Source: Paenibacillus sp. VTT E-133291 (lineage in GTDB: Bacteria > Bacillota > Bacilli > Paenibacillales > Paenibacillaceae). Taken from it: a stretch of 64,000 nucleotides of DNA. Below the pieces are notes generated by a model. That model did not search any database. It worked only from the letters and a program-made list of their open reading frames with translations, and was not told the DNA's origin. The DNA lies in contig NZ_NFVA01000035.1 of the NCBI RefSeq assembly GCF_002264395.1, positions 1-64,000 on the forward strand, given 5' to 3'. This document shows, piece after piece, positions 28,211 through 36,509 of this stretch. A program made the position numbers and the translations under genes. Within the stretch, counting starts at the first letter, position 1; the number at the start of each line of letters is the position of its first letter.

Positions 28211-29560
28211 TTGAAGTCAAGAACGAGACTTACCGGGCGAGTTATTTTCAAAGGTGATCAAGGGTATGAAACGGCACGCAAGAATTGGGATCCGCATACT
28301 GACAAATTCCCGAAAGTGTTTGTCTTTGCACAAAAAACACAAGATGTTGCGAACGCCATAAAATGGGCTAACGAGAATAAAGTCCCCATCCGTGCAAGAA
28401 GCGGCAGACATTCTTTGGAGGTTAATCTTTCACAAATCACCGGAGGAATTGTCATCGATGTGAGTGAAATGAAGGAAATCAAACTAAATAAAAAATCTGG
28501 AACTGTTGTTGTAGGTACCGGAAATACAGTGGGGAGAATTGCACACACGCTTGCTGGGCGAGGATATATGGCTCCATTCGGCGATAGCCCTACGGTTGGA
28601 ATCGGAGGCATCACCCTAGGCGGGGGTATCGGGCCGCTCCAGCGAACCGTGGGCCTTGTTAGTGATAATCTAATCGGACTCGAAATGGTTGATGCCAAAG
28701 GGAGAATTATTCATGCCAATAAGAATAGTAACTCTGATCTTCTCTGGGCTTCCCGCGGAGGTGGCGGGGGTAATTTCGGAGTTTACACCAGTTACAAATT
28801 CAAAGTACGTCCAGCTCCAGCTTCAGCTACCGTTTTTCGTATCACCTGGCCTTGGAATCAGTTCGAGAAGGTATTCAAAGCTTGGCAACTCTGGGCTCCT
28901 TCCGTGAATACCAAATTGGGCAGTGAATTATCCATTGGTCCGAAAAAAGGCGGTAATGTCACTATGACGGGGCTGTTCCTCGGGTCAAAAGCAGAGGCTT
29001 CCCGCCTCTTAAAGCCCGTTACGAGCATTGGAACGCCTACGAATCAAATCATCCGCTCTTTTCCCTATACAAAAGTAGTGAGTTTTATGTTAGCGCCCGA
29101 TCCAGTGCTAACTCAAAGAGTCAGCAACCAGTTCTCCAGCGGTTTCGTAAGAAAACCCTTCCCGGACAAGGCAATTAAGTCCATGCGTGAATTCTTAGAA
29201 AAAGTGGAGGGAGAGTTCGCAGGTTTCTTTTTCCTCAACTGGGGTGGAGCTGTGAGCCGTAAGTCACCCAAATCAACAGCCTTTTACTGGCGTAAAGCGA
29301 AATTCTATGTTGAGTGGAATAGCTCATGGATCAAGAAATCGGAAGCTGCCAGAAATATATTCCTAGTACGAAATACACGTCGGAAGCTGCAGCCATTTAT
29401 CGTGGGGAGCTACATCAACGTCCCAGACCAGGGAATTAAAAATTCCGGACCCGTATATTATGGAGCGAACTATCCTAGATTACGGAGAGTCAAAGCTAAA
29501 TATGACCCGGGAAATATATTTAACAACCCTCAAAGCATCTCTCCAGCCCGCAAAGTATAG
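28211..29560 (+). CDS. FAD-binding (BBE-type) oxidoreductase, YgaK/CotQ-like
   Basis: 449 residues from TTG 28211, which has AAGGAG nine bases upstream; an earlier GTG at 28178 lacks a site. PCMH-type FAD domain with His in RARSGRHSLE as the probable covalent flavin attachment, then PFGDSPTVGIGGITLGGGIG, and a C-terminal BBE segment ending in YYGANYPRLRRVKAKYDPGNIF. In doubly linked members a Cys precedes the P-x-V-G motif; here it is Ser, so only the His bond is expected. The sequence strongly resembles B. subtilis YgaK and spore-coat protein CotQ (YvdP) as I know them. The substrate is unknown. It sits between leuCD and their probable regulator. Confidence 0.85.
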   Translation: MKSRTRLTGRVIFKGDQGYETARKNWDPHTDKFPKVFVFAQKTQDVANAIKWANENKVPIRARSGRHSLEVNLSQITGGIVIDVSEMKEIKLNKKSGTVVVGTGNTVGRIAHTLAGRGYMAPFGDSPTVGIGGITLGGGIGPLQRTVGLVSDNLIGLEMVDAKGRIIHANKNSNSDLLWASRGGGGGNFGVYTSYKFKVRPAPASATVFRITWPWNQFEKVFKAWQLWAPSVNTKLGSELSIGPKKGGNVTMTGLFLGSKAEASRLLKPVTSIGTPTNQIIRSFPYTKVVSFMLAPDPVLTQRVSNQFSSGFVRKPFPDKAIKSMREFLEKVEGEFAGFFFLNWGGAVSRKSPKSTAFYWRKAKFYVEWNSSWIKKSEAARNIFLVRNTRRKLQPFIVGSYINVPDQGIKNSGPVYYGANYPRLRRVKAKYDPGNIFNNPQSISPARKV

Positions 29561-29589
29561 TAAGACGTAATAGGGTAGCATCGAAATTA

Positions 29590-29651
29590 GACCGGCAAAC
29601 ATAAAGGGCTCCAGCGGATACTGGTAAACCACACCTTCCTATTTGCCGGTC
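29590..29651. repeat. Long-range inverted repeat between the oxidase and lysR
   Basis: GACCGGCAAA (29590-29599) and TTTGCCGGTC (29642-29651) are perfectly complementary across 42 bases, with a small inner CCAG/CTGG hairpin. No T run follows on either strand. Six bases further on is a separate 14-bp perfect palindrome (GTTCGTGCACGAAC, 29657-29670). Confidence 0.55.
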
Positions 29652-29702
29652 AGTGCGTTCGTGCACGAACTTACATTCGAACCTATATAAAACTCCAGTT
29701 TC

Positions 29703-29717
29703 ATAGGTTATACTTAT
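29703..29717. promoter_or_regulatory. LysR-type operator in the lysR promoter
   Basis: ATAGGTTATACTTAT keeps the left arm of the leuC operator exactly and 5 of 7 bases of the right arm, with T-N11-A spacing. An inverted half site AACCTAT lies upstream at 29680-29686. It is 33 bases before the lysR start, a usual place for autoregulation. Confidence 0.55.
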
Positions 29718-29749
29718 AAGTAAAAACAATCTCCCAAAGGAGTTTATAC

Positions 29750-30661
29750 ATGGAACTGAGACAACTACAATATGTACTGCAGATCGCAGCCGAAAAAAAC
29801 TTCTCCCGTGCAGCGGACAAGCTGCACATTGCCCAACCATCACTCAGTCAGCAGCTTTCCAAGCTGGAAAAAGAGCTCGGTGTAATGCTGTTCCAGCGAA
29901 ACACCAGCTCTGTTGAACTGACTTATGCTGGATCTAAATTTGTAGAGCAAGCCCAAATCATCATTGATGGCGTAGAACTGCTGCGACAAGAAATGTCTGA
30001 TATTTCTGAACTGCGTACCGGGCGCGTCGTTGTAGGCAGTATGCCGATCACTGGTGCACATTTACTACCGCATGTGCTTCCGGTTTTTAAACAAAATTAC
30101 CCGGAAGTAGAAATCACACTGCTCGAAGACTCCTCCATGAACCTAGAAAAGCTCACTGCGAGTGGTCAGACTGATTTAAGTCTGCTCTCATTGCCGCTCG
30201 AAATCCCGGCTCTTGCTTACGAAGAACTGGGTGAGGAAAGGATCGATCTTGCAGTTCCACCCGAACACCCGCTAGCTAAACGTAGCTTAGATGGAACTAA
30301 GACCTCTTTGGAAGAACTAAAGGACGAGCCATTTATCGTACTTAAAGAAGGTCAAGGCTTCCGTAAAATGACTATGGATCTTTGCCGAAACGCTGGCTTC
30401 GAGCCAAAAATTGTTTTTGAGAGCAATAACATGGAAACAGTTCAGTCTCTGGTCGCCACTGGAATGGGTGTAACTCTTGTGCCTCATTTTATTGCCCGTG
30501 CACCGCGGAGTGAATTCGTTCCTGTCTACTTACCGCTCACTGATCCTGCCCCTAGCCGAACACTTGTCGTAGCCTATCGACGTGGACGTTATTTATCTAA
30601 AGCCGCTAAGGCTTTTGTTGAAACCTTTAAATCTACGGTATCTGAATTAACCGAAGAATAG
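29750..30661 (+). CDS. LysR-family transcriptional regulator, probable regulator of leuCD
   Basis: 303 residues. N-terminal winged helix (MELRQLQYVLQIAAEKNFSR, then AADKLHIAQPSLSQQLSKLE) and a C-terminal LysR substrate-binding domain (RVVVGSMPITGAHLLPHVLP, SLVATGMGVTLVPHF). The ribosome binding site AAAGGAG is well placed. Operators of matching sequence in its own promoter and in the leuC promoter point to control of leucine synthesis and of itself. The co-inducer is unknown. The last 73 bases overlap a small convergent gene on the other strand. Confidence 0.92.
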   Translation: MELRQLQYVLQIAAEKNFSRAADKLHIAQPSLSQQLSKLEKELGVMLFQRNTSSVELTYAGSKFVEQAQIIIDGVELLRQEMSDISELRTGRVVVGSMPITGAHLLPHVLPVFKQNYPEVEITLLEDSSMNLEKLTASGQTDLSLLSLPLEIPALAYEELGEERIDLAVPPEHPLAKRSLDGTKTSLEELKDEPFIVLKEGQGFRKMTMDLCRNAGFEPKIVFESNNMETVQSLVATGMGVTLVPHFIARAPRSEFVPVYLPLTDPAPSRTLVVAYRRGRYLSKAAKAFVETFKSTVSELTEE

Positions 30662-30840
30662 ACCCGTGGAAGGCTGTTCTGATCATCTGACACCCGAGCC
30701 GCACTTTCATTAACTGGCCTATTATTGTTCGGATTCCCAGTATGATATCCAAAAAATTCCCGAGTCACACTATTCTGGATCTCTGCTTTTTCGTTTAGGT
30801 CTTGATTCTGCATCTGCTCAGGATTGTTGTCTTTCGTCAA
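30589..30840 (-). CDS. Small hydrophilic protein, convergent with and overlapping lysR
   Basis: 83 residues from TTG 30840. The start is supported by an unusually good ribosome binding site, AAAGAGGTGG, about 6 bases upstream. The protein is highly polar and Asn/Gln/Ser-rich (MTKDNNPEQMQNQDLNEK), probably disordered, with no membrane segment and no known motif. The last 24 codons run antisense to the end of lysR. I do not recognise it; small Asn-rich proteins of this kind are often species-restricted or spore-associated. Confidence 0.5.
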   Translation of the reverse strand: MTKDNNPEQMQNQDLNEKAEIQNSVTREFFGYHTGNPNNNRPVNESAARVSDDQNSLPRVYSSVNSDTVDLKVSTKALAALDK

Positions 30841-30949
30841 TTAAATCCACCTCTTTGCAACAGATTATAAGTGTTCCGACCCCTTGCTTAGAGGTTAAAC
30901 AGAATAATCAAAGCTTTCTAATGGGTGAAATAGTTCCTTTGTTTTTCCT

Positions 30950-30978
30950 TTGCAAAGCAACCATCTCCATGGTATTCT
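30950..30978 (+). promoter_or_regulatory. Promoter of the pro operon
   Basis: TTGCAA (30950-30955), a 17-base spacer, and TATTCT (30973-30978), placed just ahead of the T-box leader. Confidence 0.7.
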
Positions 30979-30984
30979 ATTGAA

Positions 30985-31230
30985 AATAAGTGAAACGTGC
31001 AGACGGGACCAGTAAGAATGAGTCAAACCGCGCCTAGAGAGTGAATTCCGACAGGCTGAAAGAATTTACCGCGGTTTTCGTTCCGAATCCTACCCCCGAG
31101 CGGCCTGTGCTAAGCAGGACGGATCCTCCCGTTACGAGAATGAAGTCGGATGATCCCTCATCAATGAAGGTGGTACCGCGGAAGTTTACAAGCTTTCGTC
31201 CTTTGCTAAGTCTAAGGATGGGGGCTTTTT
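30985..31230 (+). promoter_or_regulatory. T-box riboswitch leader, proline type
   Basis: The conserved T-box sequence AAGGTGGTACCGCG is at 31167-31180. Stem I can be drawn with AACCGCG (about 31035) pairing to CGCGGTT (31070s) and an AGTA-type box at the 5' side. The specifier loop on the 3' side contains CCT at 31089-31091, a proline codon followed by A. The intrinsic terminator is GCTTTCGTCCTT / AAGGATGGGGGC (31192-31225) followed by five T. Uncharged tRNA-Pro would favour antitermination and expression of proBAC. Confidence 0.88.
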
Positions 31231-31273
31231 GTCGTTTTCAGCATCTATAAAAATACTGAGGAAGTGAACAGAT

Positions 31274-32377
31274 ATGACGGCACGAATCGTAGTCAAAATA
31301 GGCAGCAGCTCACTGACTGGAACGGAAGGCGGATTGAATCGCGAAGCCGTGTCCTTCTTTACTTCAGAGATTGCCGAATTGAAGAGAAACGGCTGCGAGG
31401 TGTTATTAGTAACCTCCGGTGCTGTAGCCGCAGGCTTTCGCAGTATCGGTTATCCTACACGTCCGAAGCTGCTGCATGAGAAGCAAGCAGCAGCAGCTGT
31501 AGGCCAAGTACTGCTCATGCAGGCGTATCAGGAAGCTTTTGCCGAGCATGGAATAACCACAGCACAAATCCTGCTAACCCGTACCGACTTTTGTAGTCGC
31601 AGAGCGATGAACAACGCTATGATGACGGTAGAAGAGCTGCTTCGTCAAGGAGCGGTGCCCGTATTTAACGAGAATGATACCGTCTCCGTAGATGAGTTGA
31701 AATTCGGCGATAACGATACGTTGTCCGCGCTTGTGGCTAACCTGCTAAAAGCGTCTAGATTGCTCGTCTTAACTGACATGGATGGCTTATATAGTGGAGA
31801 TCCTCGGAAACATCCCGATGCTGTTCGCTATCAGTTCGTAGATGATATTACGCCGGAGATTTATGCGATTGCTGGTGGTGCTGGATCTAGCGTGGGAACA
31901 GGTGGCATGCGTTCAAAAATCGATGCTGCCAAGATCGCTACGCGAGGCGGTGTACCTGTCTTTGTTGGGAGAGCTACCGAACCGGGAGATTTGCAGCTCG
32001 CGGCCGCTGGAACTGGTAGAGGTACTTATTTTGCAACCAAGTTATCGTCACTCCCAGTCAAAAAGCAATGGCTTGGCTTCATGTCCACCCCACTGGGCTC
32101 TCTGTATATAGACGAAGGAGCTGTTGAAGCGCTGCTCCATGGCGGCCATAGTCTGCTGCCTGTCGGCGTCAAGCAGACCGAAGGTAACTTTCATGCAGGT
32201 GATGTCGTAGAGGTTCTAGGTCCAGACTCCAAATTACTTGGACGCGGGATTGTGAATTACGATGATGCTCAGCTGCGCAGTATTCAAGGTTTGCCAAGCG
32301 GTCAGATTGTACCGAAGCTGGGCGAAGTTCACCGGCTGGAGGTCATTCACCGTGACGAATGGATTACCCTGAGGTAA
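31274..32377 (+). CDS. proB: Glutamate 5-kinase
   Basis: 367 residues. An amino-acid-kinase domain (RIVVKIGSSSLTG at residue 4, FNENDTVS, LTDMDGLYSGDP, GTGGMRSKIDAA) followed by a C-terminal PUA domain from about residue 275 (GSLYIDEGAVEALLHGG). It phosphorylates L-glutamate in the first step of proline synthesis and is normally feedback-inhibited by proline. It is the first gene after the T-box, with a GAGGAAGTG ribosome binding site. Confidence 0.96.
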   Translation: MTARIVVKIGSSSLTGTEGGLNREAVSFFTSEIAELKRNGCEVLLVTSGAVAAGFRSIGYPTRPKLLHEKQAAAAVGQVLLMQAYQEAFAEHGITTAQILLTRTDFCSRRAMNNAMMTVEELLRQGAVPVFNENDTVSVDELKFGDNDTLSALVANLLKASRLLVLTDMDGLYSGDPRKHPDAVRYQFVDDITPEIYAIAGGAGSSVGTGGMRSKIDAAKIATRGGVPVFVGRATEPGDLQLAAAGTGRGTYFATKLSSLPVKKQWLGFMSTPLGSLYIDEGAVEALLHGGHSLLPVGVKQTEGNFHAGDVVEVLGPDSKLLGRGIVNYDDAQLRSIQGLPSGQIVPKLGEVHRLEVIHRDEWITLR

Positions 32378-32413
32378 GAAATCTTGTCCATATAAATTTA
32401 AGGAGGAATCGTC

Positions 32414-33661
32414 ATGAGTGAAGTTGTCAATAAAGCAAAATTAGCCAAAGAAACCACCGGAATATTAGCTAGTCTAACAACTGGCCAAAAAAATGAAGCA
32501 CTCCTAATTATGGCTGATGCACTACGCCGTGAAGCTCCCGCCATTATCGAAGCCAACGTGGAGGATCTGGAACGAGGAAGACTTAACGGGACCCCTGAGT
32601 CCATGCTTGACCGTCTCGCGTTAGATGTAAGCCGAATTAACGGCATTGCTGAAGGTCTGCAACAAATCGCAGTATTACCTGATCCTATCGGTGATACACT
32701 AGAAAGCATAGAACGCCCTAACGGCCTTAGCATCCAGAAGCTTCGCGTTCCGCTTGGTGTGATCGGCATTATCTATGAAGCACGTCCAAATGTGACTGTA
32801 GATGCTGCTGGTCTATGTCTCAAGACAGGCAACGCCGTAGTGCTGCGCGGTGGCTCCTCTGCCCTATCCTCCAACCGTAAGATTGTCGAGGTTCTGCACA
32901 GCGCTCTTGCTGAGACCTCAATGCCACCTAATGCCCTTCAGCTGATTGAAGACCCTAATCGTTCTTCGGTAGATGAAATGCTAAAGCTGAACGGACTTTT
33001 GGATGTGATCATTCCACGCGGAGGCAGCTCACTTATTCAAAATGTAGTGCTTAACGCAACAGTACCCGTCATTGAAACGGGAGCAGGCATCTGCCATACC
33101 TATCTCGATGCAAGTGCCTTGCCAGAAATGGCAAAGAACATAAGCTTGAATGCCAAAGCACAGCGACCTTCAGTATGTAATTCTATGGAGACACTGCTCG
33201 TTCATCGGGATTACGCAAATGAGTATCTGCTTTCTTTGGCCGAAGCTTTCCGTGATGTTAATGTTGAATTGCGTGGCTGCCAGGAAACATTATCCTTTGT
33301 CCCATGGGCATTACCTGCAACCTTAGAAGACTATGCCACAGAATATAACGATTATATCTTGAATATCAAAATTGTGAGCAATTTGGACGAAGCCATGTTG
33401 CATGTTGCTAAGTATGGAACAAAACATTCGGAATGTATCGTAACAGAAGATCAAGGAAATGCTGCACGCTTCTTACAAGAAATTGATGCATCGGCTGTTT
33501 ATCACAATGCCTCAACCCGTTTCACAGATGGCTTTGAATTTGGATTCGGTGCAGAGATCGGCATTAGTACACAGAAACTACATGCCCGTGGACCGATGGG
33601 TCTGCCTGCCCTTACTTCAACTAAGTATAAGATTTACGGAACAGGTCAAATTCGGGGTTAG
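32414..33661 (+). CDS. proA: Glutamate-5-semialdehyde dehydrogenase (gamma-glutamyl phosphate reductase)
   Basis: 415 residues, the expected length. It reduces gamma-glutamyl phosphate with NADPH. The active-site Cys lies in IETGAGICHTYLD; other family marks are PLGVIGIIYEARPNVTVDAA, VLRGGSSALSSN and, at the end, RGPMGLPALTSTKYKIYG. It begins 36 bases after proB with an AAGGAGGAATC ribosome binding site. Second gene of proBAC. Confidence 0.96.
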   Translation: MSEVVNKAKLAKETTGILASLTTGQKNEALLIMADALRREAPAIIEANVEDLERGRLNGTPESMLDRLALDVSRINGIAEGLQQIAVLPDPIGDTLESIERPNGLSIQKLRVPLGVIGIIYEARPNVTVDAAGLCLKTGNAVVLRGGSSALSSNRKIVEVLHSALAETSMPPNALQLIEDPNRSSVDEMLKLNGLLDVIIPRGGSSLIQNVVLNATVPVIETGAGICHTYLDASALPEMAKNISLNAKAQRPSVCNSMETLLVHRDYANEYLLSLAEAFRDVNVELRGCQETLSFVPWALPATLEDYATEYNDYILNIKIVSNLDEAMLHVAKYGTKHSECIVTEDQGNAARFLQEIDASAVYHNASTRFTDGFEFGFGAEIGISTQKLHARGPMGLPALTSTKYKIYGTGQIRG

Positions 33662-33710
33662 TGTCCACGCTTCTGTTTTCAATCTCACAACTTTTAGGAG
33701 GATTTTAGCC

Positions 33711-34580
33711 ATGTGTCAGCAACCTTCCATTCCACTTATGAATCATAATATTGTATTTTATGGCGCAGGCTCCATGGCAGAAGCCATCGTTCGCGGGATG
33801 ATTAGCCGCAGTATCGTGAAATCCGATCATGTTATTATGCTTAATCGCAGCAGTAGTGAACGCCTGGCAGAATTAAGAAGCCGATACGGTGTAATGGGTA
33901 CAAATGATCCTGAGCAAAAAATAGATTATCTAAAGAATTCACCAGTAATCGTGTTAGCTATGAAACCAAAAGACGCTGCAGAAGCGCTACGAGGAATAGG
34001 TCCTCTTCTTTCTCCTGATCAGATCATAGTCTCTGTAATCGCTGGATTGTCTATTCGAACGATGCAAGGACTGCTTGGCAAAGAGCAACCTATCGTCCGT
34101 ACAATGCCGAATACTTCCAGTTCCATTGGTCTCGGTGCCACTGGCATAGCCTTCTCCAAAGAAGTTGATGAGAAAGGCCGACGCCTTGCACTCAACATCT
34201 TTGAAGCTGTTGGACTTACAACCGTCATTGATGAAGAACGCATGGAAACCTTGACAGGTATCTCCGGCAGTGGACCTGCCTATATTTATTACATGATGGA
34301 AGCAATGATCGCCGCAGGTATCCGTGGTGGATTGCCGCTTGAACAAAGCACACAGCTAACTGTCCAAACAGTGCTAGGCGCTGCCAGAATGGTACAACAA
34401 ACGGGTGAGGAGCCAGCTGCACTTCGTAAGAAGGTCACATCCCCGAATGGCTCTACACAAGCAGCAATAGAAGTGCTGGAGCACGGAGAATTCTTTGAAA
34501 CTGTCATTGCGGCAGTCAACCGATGTGCCGAACGTTCCCGCGAAATGGGCGCGGCGCTTGAAAAAGAGCTGCATTCGTAA
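33711..34580 (+). CDS. proC: Pyrroline-5-carboxylate reductase
   Basis: 289 residues from ATG 33711, which follows TTTAGGAGG by 8 bases; the open frame extends upstream into proA but without a site. Rossmann motif IVFYGAGSMAEAIVRGM, PNTSSSIGLGATGIA, and the C-terminal signature SGSGPAYIYYMMEAM plus RKKVTSPNGSTQAAI. It catalyses the last step of proline synthesis with NAD(P)H. Third gene of proBAC. Confidence 0.95.
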   Translation: MCQQPSIPLMNHNIVFYGAGSMAEAIVRGMISRSIVKSDHVIMLNRSSSERLAELRSRYGVMGTNDPEQKIDYLKNSPVIVLAMKPKDAAEALRGIGPLLSPDQIIVSVIAGLSIRTMQGLLGKEQPIVRTMPNTSSSIGLGATGIAFSKEVDEKGRRLALNIFEAVGLTTVIDEERMETLTGISGSGPAYIYYMMEAMIAAGIRGGLPLEQSTQLTVQTVLGAARMVQQTGEEPAALRKKVTSPNGSTQAAIEVLEHGEFFETVIAAVNRCAERSREMGAALEKELHS

Positions 34581-34600
34581 CCTAAAATTCCTTATCTTTC

Positions 34601-34649
34601 AAAAAAGATCGCTTCCCAGACCAACTTGGTCAGGAAGCGATCTTTTTTT
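34601..34649 (+). terminator. Bidirectional terminator between proC and the ECF operon
   Basis: AAAAAAGATCGCTTCC pairs with GGAAGCGATCTTTTTTT, and an inner GACCAA/TTGGTC stem extends the hairpin. It serves the plus-strand pro operon and the convergent minus-strand operon that ends at 34660. Confidence 0.93.
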
Positions 34650-34659
34650 GAAGTTAAGG

Positions 34660-35391
34660 CTATGATTTGCCCGATACGACATTTCCATAAGTATCTCGAA
34701 CAATCACTTTAACATTAGCCGGAGCCCCAACAGTCACGTCAAGGTTGTTCCTAGAATTATCAAATAGCAAATCTCTAGGAGTTTCCCCTAAAATGATGTA
34801 TAGCGTATTCCCGACATGCTTAGTCTGAAGCAGTTGTTGCTCTTGTGCTTCTTTTAGCTTCCCTTTATTTGTAGAATAACTTCCAAATACATTCAGCTCG
34901 TGCCCACCCGTTTGATCCACTTTAATCCCGTAAGGCTCGGCAGCTTGGACAATGATGGTACTAACGCCGTCTGGAACGGTTCCCTGCCAATCAGGTAATG
35001 TATAACTTTCCTCCACAGCTGAGACGGTACGGCGAAATTCCTGAGTTAATCCTAAGGAACTAAATCCCGCAAAAATCAGACAACATACAGATATAAACCC
35101 TACGAAAAGAATACTTAACACGTCATAATACATTTTTCCTTTTCCACGAAACCATAAAGTGTATATCACTATTTCCAAACCTAACAATATAAAAATGACC
35201 GGCCACCAAGCAAGCGTCGTCTCAAACACTTCCGCTCCCTTCCACTGCGAGACCATAATTAAAGCCCCCAGAAATAAAAGGCTCAGTCCCATCGATAATG
35301 TCCCTACACGCCAGCGTCTTGATTTATCTTCAGTGACTGGACGCTCGCTTGGAACAATGACTCCCTGCTGTAATTCAGTCGGATTATTCAA
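34660..35391 (-). CDS. LiaI/LiaF-like membrane protein, last gene of the ECF operon
   Basis: 243 residues from a TTG start that overlaps the previous stop (TTGA). Cytosolic N-terminus of about 28 residues, three membrane helices (31-49, 59-80, 90-110), then a soluble C-terminal region of about 130 residues, predicted outside the cell, ending in a beta-rich part (LDVTVGAPANVKVIVRDTYGN). The helix pattern with TTLAWWPVIFILLGLEIVIY resembles the LiaI-LiaF transmembrane region, and the C-terminal strands resemble the LiaF/toast-rack type. LiaF proteins modulate envelope-stress sensing. Function here is inferred from the operon only. Confidence 0.75.
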   Translation of the reverse strand: MNNPTELQQGVIVPSERPVTEDKSRRWRVGTLSMGLSLLFLGALIMVSQWKGAEVFETTLAWWPVIFILLGLEIVIYTLWFRGKGKMYYDVLSILFVGFISVCCLIFAGFSSLGLTQEFRRTVSAVEESYTLPDWQGTVPDGVSTIIVQAAEPYGIKVDQTGGHELNVFGSYSTNKGKLKEAQEQQLLQTKHVGNTLYIILGETPRDLLFDNSRNNLDVTVGAPANVKVIVRDTYGNVVSGKS

Positions 35392-36491
35392 GAATGACCA
35401 CCTGTCCCTTTTCTCCCTTTATTGTTCTTACTTCCCGCCATCAGCTTCAAACCACCGCCAATTAATAGCACAGATACGATAATGGTTCTGAAATATTCAT
35501 TGACTATATACTCCAAATGCCATTCAGGAAATCTGATATCAAGCGCAGGAACTGCGACATTCACTACAATGTAATACAATCCTAGACACAATAATGCAGC
35601 TCCAAGCCACCCTTGATGATTTAAGAATCCTTCGATAACTGGCTTATCCTGCAAGGGCTCCCGACCATGTCGGCTGACAAGCTGTAAGCCATCGAACAAA
35701 CTGTAGAACCAAATGACTGGGATCAGGAAGAAGAGCAATGTTAATCGCAGTAGATCCATGACATAAATACTTCCCAGGAATAGCAGCATGAGCTGTAAAC
35801 CTCTTTTTTGCAGCCCTAGATACATTTGTCCAGCACCTGGAAAAGCAGAAAGCAGCGTTGCCAAAACTTTGCTGCGGCGCCCCTCCTCACGACCCGCCTC
35901 CATCTCTTCGAATAAAGTCCGATCTACCATCTCTTCTCCAGCTTGCTTGCGATGGATTAACTGAACCGCATCAAACATGCAATACAACCAGATAACGGGT
36001 AATACGCCAAACAAGAGAAGAAAAGCGTCACTAGACGTAATTCCAGCCAGGAATAACATCACGGTCATAAAACCGAAGAAAGAAATGAGGAAGGATAACC
36101 CTCGCTGCATCAGCCCCATATGAAAATGACCTAATCCTGGAATGAACGATAATAAGATTACATGGACACGCTCATTATCCGCAGTTTTAACGGGCACCGA
36201 AATAAAATCAACCCTCGATCCATCTGGAGCCATCGCCGGAGCAGGCATCTGCAGCATTTTTACCACCAGATGCACCATAGAAACTGTCCCAATAAGTAGG
36301 AACCCCATCACACCCATTATTAAAATATCCTCAGCGCCTTCAGCCACAGCTATCAAGAATGACATAAATAAGATGCCAAAGCTTAACAGAAGATAAACAA
36401 TGCCTTGTGGACGTTTTCCGATATAATAATGACCTGCTCCAGGAATCAAATTAAGAAAAAAGGCCTTTAAATTACTACGCTGCTGTTGCAT
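35388..36491 (-). CDS. Polytopic membrane protein with three ~100-residue internal repeats
   Basis: 367 residues, about nine hydrophobic segments. The sequence repeats three times at residues ~9, ~110 and ~209: FFLNLIPGAGHYYIGKRPQG, ILLSFIPGLGHFHMGLMQRG and TLLSAFPGAGQMYLGLQKRG, each followed by a hydrophobic helix ending in FG or LG. Repeats 2 and 3 also share a closing motif P-V-I-W-x-Y-x-x-F-D-x-x-Q-L. The N-P-G-x-G-x-x-Y-x-G core resembles TM2-domain proteins, but three in tandem is not an architecture I can name. It starts 18 bases after the anti-sigma stop and overlaps the next gene by 4 bases. Role unknown; probably envelope stress or homeostasis. Confidence 0.75.
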   Translation of the reverse strand: MQQQRSNLKAFFLNLIPGAGHYYIGKRPQGIVYLLLSFGILFMSFLIAVAEGAEDILIMGVMGFLLIGTVSMVHLVVKMLQMPAPAMAPDGSRVDFISVPVKTADNERVHVILLSFIPGLGHFHMGLMQRGLSFLISFFGFMTVMLFLAGITSSDAFLLLFGVLPVIWLYCMFDAVQLIHRKQAGEEMVDRTLFEEMEAGREEGRRSKVLATLLSAFPGAGQMYLGLQKRGLQLMLLFLGSIYVMDLLRLTLLFFLIPVIWFYSLFDGLQLVSRHGREPLQDKPVIEGFLNHQGWLGAALLCLGLYYIVVNVAVPALDIRFPEWHLEYIVNEYFRTIIVSVLLIGGGLKLMAGSKNNKGRKGTGGHS

Positions 36492-36509
36492 GTTTCATTT
36501 CTCCTCTCA

